50,491 nucleotides of DNA, taken from IMG/VR virus record IMGVR_UViG_3300042402_002333, positions 1-50,491 of that record; one strand, written 5' to 3'. This document shows, one piece after another, positions 1 through 7,961 of this stretch (its first letter is position 1; each line of letters opens with the position of its first letter). This stretch comes from a virus. The notes under the pieces are model-generated. The model did not search any database. It was not told where the DNA came from and saw only the letters and a program-made list of their open reading frames with translations. The translations under genes and the position numbers were made by a program.

Positions 1-341
1 TGTTTAATTTCCCTGACAGGACAATTTAGCATCGATGCCATTGTATTTTTAAGTTGTATTCTTTTGTTATTAAGATTGCGTATGCTAATAGCTCGGCGCC
101 CAATTTCTTCTAACGGCAACAATTGTTCTTGACCAGATTTAAGTTCTTTTTCCAATTCCCATATTAAATTATGTATTTGCATTAATTTAGCTATATGCGG
201 TTGAATGCTATCTATGTTTTGCAAATCTATTTGCTGTCTATACCAGTTGAGCTCCTCGGCGTTTGCTTGTGTTCGTGCCCATTTAACTTCAGCAATAGCC
301 AATCTATCAACTAATTCAATTATGGGAAATTGCGGAGTCAT
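1..341 (-). CDS. Partial hypothetical protein, DUF6165-like pattern (C-terminus off the left edge)
   Basis: An open frame starts at 341 and stays open to the window edge, giving about 113 residues of a longer protein. It begins MTPQFPIIELVDRLAIAEVK and continues as a charged helical protein with IWELEKELKSG and later RRAISIRNLNNKRIQLK. The pattern of an ELVDRL-type start, an LW.(I/L)E segment and a final (R)..N..R..LK helix is like what I remember of the DUF6165 family; this is a recalled pattern, not a search. The start is fixed by an ATGA overlap with the stop of the upstream radical SAM gene, so the two are probably translationally coupled. Its position next to glycosyltransferase-like genes suggests the same accessory operon. 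No catalytic motif is visible and the function is unknown. Confidence 0.7.
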   Translation of the reverse strand, partial: MTPQFPIIELVDRLAIAEVKWARTQANAEELNWYRQQIDLQNIDSIQPHIAKLMQIHNLIWELEKELKSGQEQLLPLEEIGRRAISIRNLNNKRIQLKNTMASMLNCPVREIK

Positions 342-1363
342 GTGTATAGATTTTCTAGTAACGCAGGATCATTGATCACTGATTGTATTTTGTTGTTCTG
401 GTCATTGGGTCTACAATGTGGACAAAATGCTGTGTTTACGCTGTTATAGATGCTGTGATGGCGATCGCTTAGCCACAAGTTCCTAAAGTCTCCTATGTCC
501 CAATCGCCTAATGCAAATCGTGAGTTACCTTTGTTGTCACAGCAGGTATATATCTTGCCGTCTGCACTGAATACAGGAAATTGATACATTTGGTGACAGC
601 GTGTGTAAGTGCGAGGTTCGCTCTTGCTAAAATTCAATTTGACTTGCACGGAATACTTGGTACCAAGCTCGTCGATAATTGGCAATAGTTCATCAAACAC
701 AAACGCACGACCATCTAAAATAGTAGGGCGAAGATATAACAGCCTGGCACCAACTTTTTTTGTTAAAATAAACAACTCTTCCAGGGACTCTGCGTCATTG
801 TTGTATTGATTAATTAGTGCTTTTAAATCTACTCTTGCACCCATCTTGACTAGCTCAGTAACATTACTCAAGACTTGACCAAATAGGGACTGTACAGGAA
901 TGCTGCGTCTAATTTGTTCGTACTTACTTTCTGTACCAGCGTCAATATCAACACCAATCCATTGCAGTTTGCGTATCTTTTTCACAGGCATGTTTTCAAT
1001 CATGCGATCTAGCCGGGTACCGTTTGTGGTTAAACTTGTTAGGAATCCTAGATCTATTGTGTGTTCTAGCACTTGTTCATAATTAGGTAACAATGTAGGC
1101 TCACCGCCACCGGGATATGTAATGCTATGAAGGGTGCCATAACTGTTGGGCGTGTGTGCTCTCCACGTTGCTAATTTATCTAGCAGTTGAATATAATCTG
1201 TTGATCGTTTTTGAACTGGTTGTGCGGCTCGATGATTTGCTGAGTTACAGTAAAAACAATCTTGATTACAGATATTAGTTAAGTCTATGTCCACTTGTGC
1301 AGGAAGGATCGCATGGGTATTGCGATTCTGCATCCAATGGACTATTTGAGCATGCTTGTACAC
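338..1363 (-). CDS. Radical SAM/SPASM domain protein
   Basis: This 341-residue protein has the radical SAM cluster motif C32-x3-C36-x2-C39 (NICNQDCFYC), which binds the 4Fe-4S cluster that cleaves S-adenosylmethionine. It is followed by a GGGEP motif near residue 86 (the GGE loop that contacts SAM) and TTNGTR further on. The C-terminus has a SPASM/twitch-like cysteine set: C before the strand FPVFSADGKIYTCC, then FCPHC, which would hold one or more auxiliary clusters. Family members modify peptides, proteins or small molecules; the substrate here is not apparent. Translation starts at a GTG directly after the TAA of the preceding gene, with an AAGG Shine-Dalgarno about nine bases upstream. 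Unlike the three radical SAM proteins in the gp47/gp46 operon, it keeps a classical GGEP motif, so it is a separate subfamily. Confidence 0.88.
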   Translation of the reverse strand: MYKHAQIVHWMQNRNTHAILPAQVDIDLTNICNQDCFYCNSANHRAAQPVQKRSTDYIQLLDKLATWRAHTPNSYGTLHSITYPGGGEPTLLPNYEQVLEHTIDLGFLTSLTTNGTRLDRMIENMPVKKIRKLQWIGVDIDAGTESKYEQIRRSIPVQSLFGQVLSNVTELVKMGARVDLKALINQYNNDAESLEELFILTKKVGARLLYLRPTILDGRAFVFDELLPIIDELGTKYSVQVKLNFSKSEPRTYTRCHQMYQFPVFSADGKIYTCCDNKGNSRFALGDWDIGDFRNLWLSDRHHSIYNSVNTAFCPHCRPNDQNNKIQSVINDPALLENLYT

Positions 1364-2296
1364 TTACCAGCCTTCTTGTTTGCGAATTACATCAATCTCG
1401 CGTGTCATTATGCCTTGATTGTGCCAGTTAGATCTGTAGTGCTTCTTAAAAAATTCACTTTGTTCTGCTTCCATCACAATCATAGGCAGGCCCAGCTGTG
1501 TGTGCAGTTCTTCTGCCAAGCGTCCTGCGAGCAGTCTAGGCTCTGAAGTTTCCACAGTCCGCCACAGTTCGGCCAGGGCAGCAAAGTTTTGCACCTGTGT
1601 GTGATCCCAGGCTGTAAGCATGGTCATGTATGTGCCTTGACGTGCGCCTGCAATGGCCCAGTACCCATGTTCCACATCAGCACCCACATTGTGCCAAATG
1701 GTTAGATGATCCAAGTTGCGTTGGTGCACACGATCTTGAAACTCTGCTATGGTAGGTTTGCGGCCGCGATCCAGGCACATCTTAACACCTTCGCGGAAGC
1801 CAGCACGCCAAGCATGGAACGCTGACCCATTGGGATAAGTTGTTGAGTAACAGTCGTACATGGGCCAGTATAAGGGATCAAAGCAGAACTCTACTTGTGT
1901 TTCTACTGTGCCGTCTGTGGCTTCATGTGTACGCATGTTTTCCACAAAGTCTTTTGTCCATGAGCTCAAGCCGCCGTTACCATACATCAGTCCATTAATA
2001 TGATTACGTGCCCGCCACCGGAACACAGCACTCTCATATTCTTTGCCAGGAAAAACAAGTGTTTGATTAAAGAACGCCGGATCGGGGAGATTGTCGCCAT
2101 CGATGAGAATGAATCTATCCGTACTACTCGCGTGGGCTGCCGCTTTGTGAGCCGCATCGCTCCCCAGAACACCGTCCACCCTTCGTGCCCAAGGCACCAT
2201 ATTCCTAATCTTGATCCAAAATTCTTCTCGTTGTGGTTCATCGTATGTCAAGTATATGCAGTCTAAATCTGCAATGTCAATTTGATTCAAGGCCAT
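1364..2296 (-). CDS. Glycosyltransferase-like protein (GT-A-like)
   Basis: The protein has 310 residues. The N-terminal half holds a Rossmann-type start (DCIYLTYDEP), a segment GVLGSDAAHKAAA and then RFILIDGDN at about residues 82-90. The DGDN is in the position of the DxD metal/nucleotide-sugar motif of GT-A glycosyltransferases, and YGNGGLSSW follows as a possible acceptor/substrate loop. T4-like phages of aquatic bacteria carry proteins of this kind, described only as glycosyltransferase-like. It probably transfers a sugar, but donor and acceptor are unknown. The ATG at 2296 lies within the end of the upstream small gene (20-base overlap) and has a GGAG Shine-Dalgarno about ten bases upstream. 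It belongs to a tightly packed minus-strand operon with two other GT-like genes and a radical SAM gene. The C-terminal third is helical and unrecognised. Confidence 0.65.
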   Translation of the reverse strand: MALNQIDIADLDCIYLTYDEPQREEFWIKIRNMVPWARRVDGVLGSDAAHKAAAHASSTDRFILIDGDNLPDPAFFNQTLVFPGKEYESAVFRWRARNHINGLMYGNGGLSSWTKDFVENMRTHEATDGTVETQVEFCFDPLYWPMYDCYSTTYPNGSAFHAWRAGFREGVKMCLDRGRKPTIAEFQDRVHQRNLDHLTIWHNVGADVEHGYWAIAGARQGTYMTMLTAWDHTQVQNFAALAELWRTVETSEPRLLAGRLAEELHTQLGLPMIVMEAEQSEFFKKHYRSNWHNQGIMTREIDVIRKQEGW

Positions 2297-2612
2297 ATGT
2301 TTGTTTGCTCCAGTATGTTCCGTTTTCTTTTACTATAACCGCAACTGACTGCGGGTGACACTGTGTGCCTGTGTTGCTGGGCACAAGTTTGTCTGATGTG
2401 CGTACTGTAATGTATCGAAGTTTGCCGTCGACTACTCGCACGTTAGCAGGTGCTAACGCAAATGTTTCAGCGTCTATATCAATGTAGTTACCTGCTAGGT
2501 CTTCCATGCTGTAACAAACAGGCTGCCCTAGATTGTTATAATACAATCGATAAAACACAGGCAGGGGCTCGGGCATGGCATGCAGTATGTCCCAAAACTC
2601 TTCAGGTGTCAT
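2277..2612 (-). CDS. Small hypothetical protein
   Basis: This encodes about 111 residues if it starts at the ATG at 2612 (MTPEEFWDIL). That start is preferred because AAGGA lies eight bases upstream; a longer reading from 2645 or 2630 is open but has no comparable ribosome site. The protein begins with a helix, followed by a beta-rich middle with YRLYYNNLGQPVCYSMEDLAG and a C-terminal part with KLRYITVRTSDKLVPS. It has no signal peptide, membrane segment or recognised catalytic motif. It overlaps the end of the preceding glycosyltransferase-like gene by 11 bases and the start of the next by 20, so it is translated within the same operon. Small proteins of this style occur in T4-like phages beside glycosyltransferase genes; the function is unknown. 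Confidence 0.7.
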   Translation of the reverse strand: MTPEEFWDILHAMPEPLPVFYRLYYNNLGQPVCYSMEDLAGNYIDIDAETFALAPANVRVVDGKLRYITVRTSDKLVPSNTGTQCHPQSVAVIVKENGTYWSKQTYGLESN

Positions 2613-3378
2613 TGTTCCAATCCTTGACATGATAGTGAAACGCACCCCATTGTGCTAGAGTTTGTATGCGTAGTGGATCCATTTCCCATACCAGTTCGTT
2701 GGCCCATTGTTGCGTTTTGGTACCAGCATGTGCTTGTTTCATGTGTACTATTTTGGGATATGTGGCAAATGGTAAGGTAACCAGTTCTCGTCCAATGATG
2801 TCTGCTGCCATGGCATACACAAGATCAGTGCTGGGTTGATCTTCAGGAAACTTAATTAACTTTTTAAACTCTGCCCAGTTGGCAAATATGTCACGTACCA
2901 ACACAAAGAAGTTTCGCGCTGTTTCGCTCAATCGCCAATAGGTAATAGCGTTGTACACATCTGGTAAGTGGTTGGCATCAAACACTTTTCTGTAGTGTCT
3001 GGCTGTGCTCTCCTGATCCTGCCATGTTCTACAACCTGTAGAGATCACAACGTCCCTGTGCCTAAACATGGTCCACCAGTGATCAATGGAACTAGCAATC
3101 ATCATGTCTGCTTCTAACTTGATGGTTTCGCGATATGGCGAATTAAAAAACACCTGCCAGTCGTTTGCGTACAAGTTGGTGCGATCAACGTTCTCAATCA
3201 CGCGATAATGATCGTATAAGGGGTCGTTAGCATAACTCTTGTCTGTAATCAAGCAAACACTAGCGTGAGGGTTCCACTGTTTGATTGTTTTTGTCAGTGT
3301 TCTAGCACAATCCAAGTAGTCAACTTGGGGTGTGTTCAAGGCCATGATCACATAGCCTTGTTCTTCTATGGGTTTCAA
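2602..3378 (-). CDS. Glycosyltransferase-like protein with TTG start
   Basis: The protein has 258 residues. Its first strand (GYVIMALNTPQVDYLDCA) resembles the start of GT-A/GT8-like proteins, ASVCLITDKSY forms the second strand, and TIKLEADMMI at about residues 84-93 sits where the metal-binding DxD-like motif belongs (here EAD). It appears to be a distant relative of the next gene upstream, which has the same order of motifs. The likely start is a TTG at 3378, because AGGAG lies six bases before it; this gives a 59-base overlap with the upstream gene. An internal ATG at 3345 is the alternative. Function is inferred from motif order only; the sugar donor and acceptor are not known. Confidence 0.65.
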   Translation of the reverse strand: MKPIEEQGYVIMALNTPQVDYLDCARTLTKTIKQWNPHASVCLITDKSYANDPLYDHYRVIENVDRTNLYANDWQVFFNSPYRETIKLEADMMIASSIDHWWTMFRHRDVVISTGCRTWQDQESTARHYRKVFDANHLPDVYNAITYWRLSETARNFFVLVRDIFANWAEFKKLIKFPEDQPSTDLVYAMAADIIGRELVTLPFATYPKIVHMKQAHAGTKTQQWANELVWEMDPLRIQTLAQWGAFHYHVKDWNNDT

Positions 3379-4165
3379 CTATTGCTCCTAAATCTCTTTT
3401 GCCCATGGCGTGAAAGTCCAGTCCAACAATTGAGACTGTTTTACATTTGCCTTGTGCATCTTCATACTCAATATTCCAGAACGTTTCATTATCAAGCGTT
3501 AGTTTGTTTTCGGGCACCACACTAGGCATGTTCCAAGGTATTGAATCTACTTTTAGTGTTTGCCCACTTACAATGCCCAATGCTATGCTGAGTGCATAGT
3601 CGTTTCTATATGTGGGTTGTGAGATGTGATAGAGATCTCTGTAGTGCTTCCAGTTCTCCCGAATCATCTGCATGGCATCAAATATGTACTGTGCTGTATT
3701 TGATCTGCGAAACATCATAACAGTGGCCCAGTACATGGGAAATTGGTATGTGCCAAAAGTGTTTAAAAATTCTTCCTCGGGCCTAGCAAGATTGAAAGCT
3801 GATCTAAAGCACATGAAATCTTGCGGGCTGTCAATCACTACTTTTAAATCTTCACTATTGACCACAAAGTCAGCGTCTAGCACTAGAGTTTGATCCCAGG
3901 GCGACAAATTGTATGCATCTACTCGATTGCTGTTGTGCCAGGTCACATGATCTTTTATATCGCCAAACCAGCGTGAGTTCTCACCTAGTGGATCAGCATA
4001 GATAACATGATCAAATACAGTTTCATCCCGGGCAGCAGGATTGTTTGTGACCACTGCTACAGGAATGTTGAGAAACTGTCGGACCCGTTCAGCACACCAC
4101 GCTGCCATATCAAGATAGCGTGTGTGCTTTGTGTCAAACGCAAAGATTAGTGCACCAGTAGTCAT
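3320..4165 (-). CDS. Glycosyltransferase-like protein with DxD motif
   Basis: The protein has 281 residues. It starts with GALIFAFDTKHTRYLDMA, a nucleotide-binding strand and helix, then IPVAVVTNN. At about residues 94-101 it has TLVLDADFVV, a clear GT-A style DxD motif. The segment FGTYQFPMYWATVMMFRRS is the usual mid-domain acceptor region, and the C-terminus has GLDFHAMGKRD, which may supply the late His seen in GT8-like enzymes. It likely acts in the cytoplasm on an activated sugar. The start overlaps the stop of the upstream 100-residue gene by an ATGA, so the genes are coupled. Its 3' end overlaps the next gene by 59 bases, an unusually long overlap even for this phage. Confidence 0.68.
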   Translation of the reverse strand: MTTGALIFAFDTKHTRYLDMAAWCAERVRQFLNIPVAVVTNNPAARDETVFDHVIYADPLGENSRWFGDIKDHVTWHNSNRVDAYNLSPWDQTLVLDADFVVNSEDLKVVIDSPQDFMCFRSAFNLARPEEEFLNTFGTYQFPMYWATVMMFRRSNTAQYIFDAMQMIRENWKHYRDLYHISQPTYRNDYALSIALGIVSGQTLKVDSIPWNMPSVVPENKLTLDNETFWNIEYEDAQGKCKTVSIVGLDFHAMGKRDLGAIVETHRRTRLCDHGLEHTPS

Positions 4166-4467
4166 CGTTTAGTGCTAAGTTCAGTGTGTTCCGTTAGCCA
4201 AGCATTCATTTGCTCTTGCCAGCGTGTCATGGCCATGCCGCGCAGTTCTTCTGGACGTATTTGTACTGGAGTTTCATACAGATCCAACAGCACTGCATCT
4301 CCTGGTGGTACTGTGGCCAGGATGTTTAGGAGTTCGGGACCAGCACGCCACATGCCGCCAGCATGAGCAAAAAGCATCCGTGCTTCATATTTCTCTCGGA
4401 GTATGCGTTTGGCAGCCACGTGATCAAAGCGAGCACGGCTGTGCGAAATTAAATCGTCAGTGTTCAT
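4162..4467 (-). CDS. Conserved small T4-like phage protein of unknown function
   Basis: The likely start is the ATG at 4467 (MNTDDLISHSRARFDH), giving 101 residues; a longer frame to 4509 adds 14 residues that look non-coding and overlap a terminator. The protein is helical, with the central stretch MLFAHAGGMWRAGPELL and, near the end, MTRWQEQMNAWL. I recognise this pattern from hypothetical proteins of T4-like aquatic phages, but no function is attached. It is the first gene of the minus-strand accessory operon. A promoter (TTTACT, 17 bases, TACAAT) ends six bases before the ATG, which would place the RNA start at the ATG itself. No Shine-Dalgarno is seen. It overlaps the next gene by an ATGA. 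Confidence 0.72.
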   Translation of the reverse strand: MNTDDLISHSRARFDHVAAKRILREKYEARMLFAHAGGMWRAGPELLNILATVPPGDAVLLDLYETPVQIRPEELRGMAMTRWQEQMNAWLTEHTELSTKR

Positions 4468-4502
4468 GTTACGATTGTACAGGATGTACAGGGAAAAGTA
4501 AA
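4468..4502 (-). promoter_or_regulatory. Sigma70-type promoter for the left accessory operon
   Basis: On the minus strand, TTTACT (4502-4497) is followed by 17 bases and TACAAT (4479-4474). The -10 box ends six bases before the ATG at 4467, so the transcript may be leaderless. It lies just after the terminator of the structural operon, as expected for a separate early transcript. Confidence 0.5.
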
Positions 4503-4520
4503 GGGGCAACAGCCCTTTTT
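4494..4520 (-). terminator. Rho-independent terminator after the 330-aa fibre-like gene
   Basis: On the minus strand AAAGGG (4518-4513) and CCCTTT (4505-4500) form a six-pair stem around a seven-base loop, followed by ACTTTT. It begins a few bases after the TAA at 4523 and separates the late structural operon from the accessory operon. Confidence 0.7.
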
Positions 4521-4522
4521 GG

Positions 4523-5515
4523 TTAAACTGCTGTGCTTGCCACTGTGGGTGTGCCCCAGCTATTGGTTAGATAAGTTGTTGCGGGTGGCACAAACCTGCA
4601 AAGCACTGTGGGTGCTGTACCATATGCCGTGAATGGACTTGCAGTGTCAGTACCACCAGAGATGTTTGTGCTTTGACCTGCTCCTGCTCGAGCATTACTG
4701 TTCCAAGTTGTGACAAGTGTCAATGTGGTTGCGCCGGCATTTTTGGCAGCAGTTACAATAACAGTATCGCTTGTGTATGGACTCACAGTGTCGTTGAGTT
4801 GGAATATGGTAGTGGCGGCTGCACCAGCAGTTAGTGCGTACCAACCTGTTGCTGTGGATAGTGTGGTTTGAGTGCCACCAGTGCCACCTGTACGGGTAGT
4901 GCCGGTGTAGGAAGTACCGGCTAGAGATTTGGATGCAGCTATACCAGTAACGCTCAAGGTGCCAACTTTGCCTATGAATGTGTTCCAGTCTGCATCATTG
5001 TCTGTGCCAGTAGATGATTTGTTCATGGTCAAATAAACCCTGCCGCCTGCATTGAAAAAATATCTTGCTTGATCGGCTGACGGGAAAGTTACTGTCTGCG
5101 TCCAGGTAATGGTCCAGGCATTGGTGCCGGATCCAGTACCAGTAGTTTTAGCGGCTGCACCTGTCCAAGTGGTACTGGTTGACCCAACAGCAGCAGCGTT
5201 GGCACGATTGGTATTGCAACTTGAAATGTCTGTGGCCACAGCAGCCAACACACTGATGGTTTGCCCAGCTGTAGGTGCAGATCTACTGGTAATAGTTGTA
5301 GCAGTTTGGTTACCCATACTTGCAAGAGTATTAACCAAGCTGGCCCAATTTGTAGCAGTCACGGTGCCACCAACACTCACAGTACTTAGTGCAGTTTGCC
5401 CCCACCCACTGTCGGTTGATCCTGCGCCCCAAATGTTATTGATGTTTGGTGAGCCAGTACTTACAAACCCGTTAAAGTCTGTTGCCTGAATTAGTCCGCC
5501 TGCTGAATATGTCAT
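4523..5515 (-). CDS. Fibre/adhesin-like virion protein, Thr/Gly/Ala/Ser-rich
   Basis: The 330-residue protein has composition typical of phage fibre and adhesin proteins: rich in Thr, Ser, Gly and Ala with almost no long helices. It begins MTYSAGGLIQATDFNGFVS and ends with beta-rich segments such as PPATTYLTNSWG. A middle part, SADQARYFFNAGGRVYL, is a motif seen in many structural proteins of T4-like aquatic phages. It is the last gene of the large structural operon, follows the repeat fibre gene by 11 bases, and has a GGAAC-type ribosome site. Its position next to a tail fibre suggests a fibre tip, fibre partner or virion decoration. It contains few charged residues and no signal peptide. 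Structural role is an inference from composition and position. Confidence 0.6.
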   Translation of the reverse strand: MTYSAGGLIQATDFNGFVSTGSPNINNIWGAGSTDSGWGQTALSTVSVGGTVTATNWASLVNTLASMGNQTATTITSRSAPTAGQTISVLAAVATDISSCNTNRANAAAVGSTSTTWTGAAAKTTGTGSGTNAWTITWTQTVTFPSADQARYFFNAGGRVYLTMNKSSTGTDNDADWNTFIGKVGTLSVTGIAASKSLAGTSYTGTTRTGGTGGTQTTLSTATGWYALTAGAAATTIFQLNDTVSPYTSDTVIVTAAKNAGATTLTLVTTWNSNARAGAGQSTNISGGTDTASPFTAYGTAPTVLCRFVPPATTYLTNSWGTPTVASTAV

Positions 5516-5526
5516 TTTTGTTCCGA

Positions 5527-7305
5527 TTACTTTATGGTCACAATTGCTTCTATTGTACCTGAACCAGTAGTGGGCTTGTCAACCAATGCTCGTCCAATTA
5601 CATTGAATGCTGTGGCTTCGCCTGGTTGAGCAGCTCTAGCAACGCCTGAACCTGCTGATACCAATCTATCACCTTTGCGCACTACCCCAATTACTTGCAC
5701 CGGAACACGGCCAGTCATTGCAACTGGTGGATGCGTGTTGTCTTCGCCAGCGCCGCCATTCATCAGGTAGGCTGCTCTTGTACTTATAACGCCAAACACA
5801 TTTTCACTCAAATCTTGTTGAGATCTAGTAATTTCGGCAACGCCGCCCAGTTCAACCACTGTGCCTGGCGCCAATTCTTCATCAGCTGCAAAACGTTCTG
5901 CAACGTCAGCATACAAAGCTGTGGTAGCTGTGGCAAACAATCGGTTAAAATAGCTGCTGGTAGATCCAATGTTGCCCACGGCATTAGTGCCGGTGTGCTC
6001 AATGCTAGGTGTGCTCAATCCATTAACAACAGCTCCAGTAGTAGCAAGCACCATCACATTAGAAGTACCACCAATGTTGAAGTTGATATTACCACCAGAT
6101 GATCCAGCATTACCTTCTGTGGTACCATTTTGAAATTTTGTAACTGACACAGCAGCACTAACGCCAGTCAATTGACTGCCATTACCAAAAATGTAACCAG
6201 CGGCAATGTTACCAGTTCCGGACACTATGCCTGAGCCGTATAAAATATTACCACCAGTGATATTACCGGTGCCGGACACAACCCCGGATCCATATAAAAT
6301 ATTACCACCAGTGATATTACCTGTAGTGCTTATTGTGCCGCCTATTACATTGCCGATAAAGTTTGTGCCAGTTACATTGCCAGTAGAACTAACTTGTCCA
6401 CTAGTTAACACATTTCCGCCTGTAATATTACCTGTAACACTTGCAAGACCGCCAGTGGTCAAATTGCCACCAGTAACATTACCAGTTGCAGTGATCAATC
6501 CAGCAGTTAGTACATTGCCACCAGTAACATTACCAGTAGCAGTAATTAAGCCAGCAGTTCTTAAATTTCCGCCAATCACGTTGCCTGATGCACTGTATAC
6601 ACCAGTAACAAAAGAGCCTGTGCTGGCAATTGTTTCAATCACGCTACCAGCAACTGCTAATGTAACATTGCCTGGGTTGCTGATATTGCCGCTGTTGTTA
6701 CCAGTATTCCAAACTGTAAAACCTTTGTAAATTGTAGGAAATGCTGTGGCATAACCTGAGCTATTACCAGCTGGCACAAAGTCTGTAGCACCGCTGATAA
6801 TACCAACCAAGTTGTTGTTAGCATACAAGCCTGTTACAATGTAACCGGTTGATCCATCACTAATGGTAATTGGCACAGCGCCGGATGTACCTTGTGCGCT
6901 AGAATATGCAGGACCAACCACAATAAATGTACCAGGAGCACCTGCTACTGAACATACTTTAAGTTGTTGATTAACTGTGTCATACCACAAGTCACCAATA
7001 ATACTAGGACTAGGCTGTGAGCTTGATGCTGTGGTCACACCTAATGTTTTGAAACCAGCGGCACCACCAGCATAGATTTTTAGCAGTGTATTAGTACTGT
7101 CCCACCATAATTGTCCAGTAAGTGGTGCAGACGGTGCTGTTGTGTTGGCTGAATTTTCCAATAAGTGGATAAAGTTATCATCTAAAAACTGGCCGTAACC
7201 AGCATAGTTTTTGCCAATCAACGTCATCGAGCTAGCAGTGTTTACGGTACCATCTGTTATGGTAGCAAACGTTGTGCCGTTTGTTAGATTAATTGTATAT
7301 GCCAT
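5527..7305 (-). CDS. Tail fibre-like protein with GN-TGG repeats and conserved C-terminal domain
   Basis: The protein has 592 residues in three parts. The N-terminal part contains the repeated segment LTGQLWWDSTN and IGDLWYDTVN, a motif pair common at the start of T4-like aquatic phage fibres. The middle, about residues 240-375, is a run of roughly seven 17- to 18-residue repeats built around TGN(V/I)TGGN, which should form a fibrous beta-helix or trimer shaft. The C-terminal 130 residues begin at YADVAERFAADEELAPGTVV and contain AYLMN and GRVPVQVIGVVRKGDRLV, a domain I know from the ends of cyanophage-type fibre proteins. It probably binds the host surface or carries another receptor-binding protein. 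A perfect late box TATAAATA lies at 7342-7335, just upstream. Confidence 0.75.
   Translation of the reverse strand: MAYTINLTNGTTFATITDGTVNTASSMTLIGKNYAGYGQFLDDNFIHLLENSANTTAPSAPLTGQLWWDSTNTLLKIYAGGAAGFKTLGVTTASSSQPSPSIIGDLWYDTVNQQLKVCSVAGAPGTFIVVGPAYSSAQGTSGAVPITISDGSTGYIVTGLYANNNLVGIISGATDFVPAGNSSGYATAFPTIYKGFTVWNTGNNSGNISNPGNVTLAVAGSVIETIASTGSFVTGVYSASGNVIGGNLRTAGLITATGNVTGGNVLTAGLITATGNVTGGNLTTGGLASVTGNITGGNVLTSGQVSSTGNVTGTNFIGNVIGGTISTTGNITGGNILYGSGVVSGTGNITGGNILYGSGIVSGTGNIAAGYIFGNGSQLTGVSAAVSVTKFQNGTTEGNAGSSGGNINFNIGGTSNVMVLATTGAVVNGLSTPSIEHTGTNAVGNIGSTSSYFNRLFATATTALYADVAERFAADEELAPGTVVELGGVAEITRSQQDLSENVFGVISTRAAYLMNGGAGEDNTHPPVAMTGRVPVQVIGVVRKGDRLVSAGSGVARAAQPGEATAFNVIGRALVDKPTTGSGTIEAIVTIK
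6190..6590 (-). repeat. In-gene tandem repeats of the tail fibre shaft
   Basis: About seven imperfect repeats of 51-54 bases encode the TGN(V/I)TGGN shaft. Two neighbouring copies (near 6240-6300 and 6290-6350) are nearly identical, so recombination could change the copy number. Confidence 0.75.
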
Positions 7306-7342
7306 GGTTGTCGCCTTGTTCCTATATTTTTCTATATTTATA
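7306..7342 (-). promoter_or_regulatory. T4-type late promoter for the fibre genes
   Basis: On the minus strand TATAAATA lies at 7342-7335, identical to the T4 late consensus read by gp55. The expected RNA start is near 7328, leaving a short leader with AGGAACAAGG before the ATG at 7305. The box overlaps the stop of the upstream gene. Confidence 0.7.
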
Positions 7343-7961
7343 CAGCATTTATGTTGCTCAGCGTCTGTATACGCAGGGTGTAATCAATTTGAATCTGACG
7401 ATTCAAACTTTTTTGCACTGGGTGAAAAATCACATGAGTAATCAGTCGCAAATCAGTTAAGCTGCCGTTCCAGGATTTTAGTCCTAATTCGTCAAATACA
7501 TATTCACCATTAAAGTTGGTTGAATTATCAAATGCTTGTTGCTGAGGAGGCTCGCCATAGTCTAACAAACAAGTCACTAAAATATCTGTGTACACAGTGC
7601 CTGAAGTATGCAGTACTGTCATGTAATTGGTCGTGGGATCAGTATCGGCTGCTGAGTTATCGTCCACAACTTTAGCATAAGTTTCATTATACAGTCCGGC
7701 GTTTTGTCCCACAGTGTTTGGGGGCAAATACGTAATCACACCTGTGGGATCTACAGAGCTGCCACCATTGCCAAATGCCATGGAATAGATAATGCCCAGT
7801 CTGGAACCGTTTGAATCTAATCTATTGCTCAGTGCCTGTGCCATAGCAATAGATATATTTTCGTAGTGAATTGCGTTTTTCTTATCTACTAGCACTTCGC
7901 CTGTGTTGGGATCATGTATTTTAATAAAGCCTTCGATGCGGGCCAATCCTGGTTCTATCAT
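7338..7961 (-). CDS. Virion structural protein, putative baseplate/fibre connector
   Basis: The 207-residue protein begins ARIEGFIKIHDPNTGEVLVD, a short beta domain that also appears in the 52-residue protein encoded just upstream (SFSVEAHVRIFDPKTREVYM). The body has IAMAQALSNRL, a glycine-rich stretch, then FDELGLKSW and a C-terminal strand region DYTLRIQTL. I recall similar proteins in structural operons of T4-like aquatic phages, listed only as virion structural proteins. It lies between the giant virion protein and the fibre genes, which fits an attachment or joining role in the distal tail; this is inference. The ATG overlaps the stop of the upstream gene by ATGA. Confidence 0.6.
   Translation of the reverse strand: MIEPGLARIEGFIKIHDPNTGEVLVDKKNAIHYENISIAMAQALSNRLDSNGSRLGIIYSMAFGNGGSSVDPTGVITYLPPNTVGQNAGLYNETYAKVVDDNSAADTDPTTNYMTVLHTSGTVYTDILVTCLLDYGEPPQQQAFDNSTNFNGEYVFDELGLKSWNGSLTDLRLITHVIFHPVQKSLNRQIQIDYTLRIQTLSNINAV

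Noticed and set aside
6190-6590. CRISPR-like array
   Set aside because: The repeats are imperfect, contiguous and in frame with a fibre protein.
6206-6730. Plus-strand ORF of 174 residues with LPPVTLPV-type repeats
   Set aside because: It is the antisense reading of the fibre shaft repeats; the minus-strand gene has clear fibre domains.
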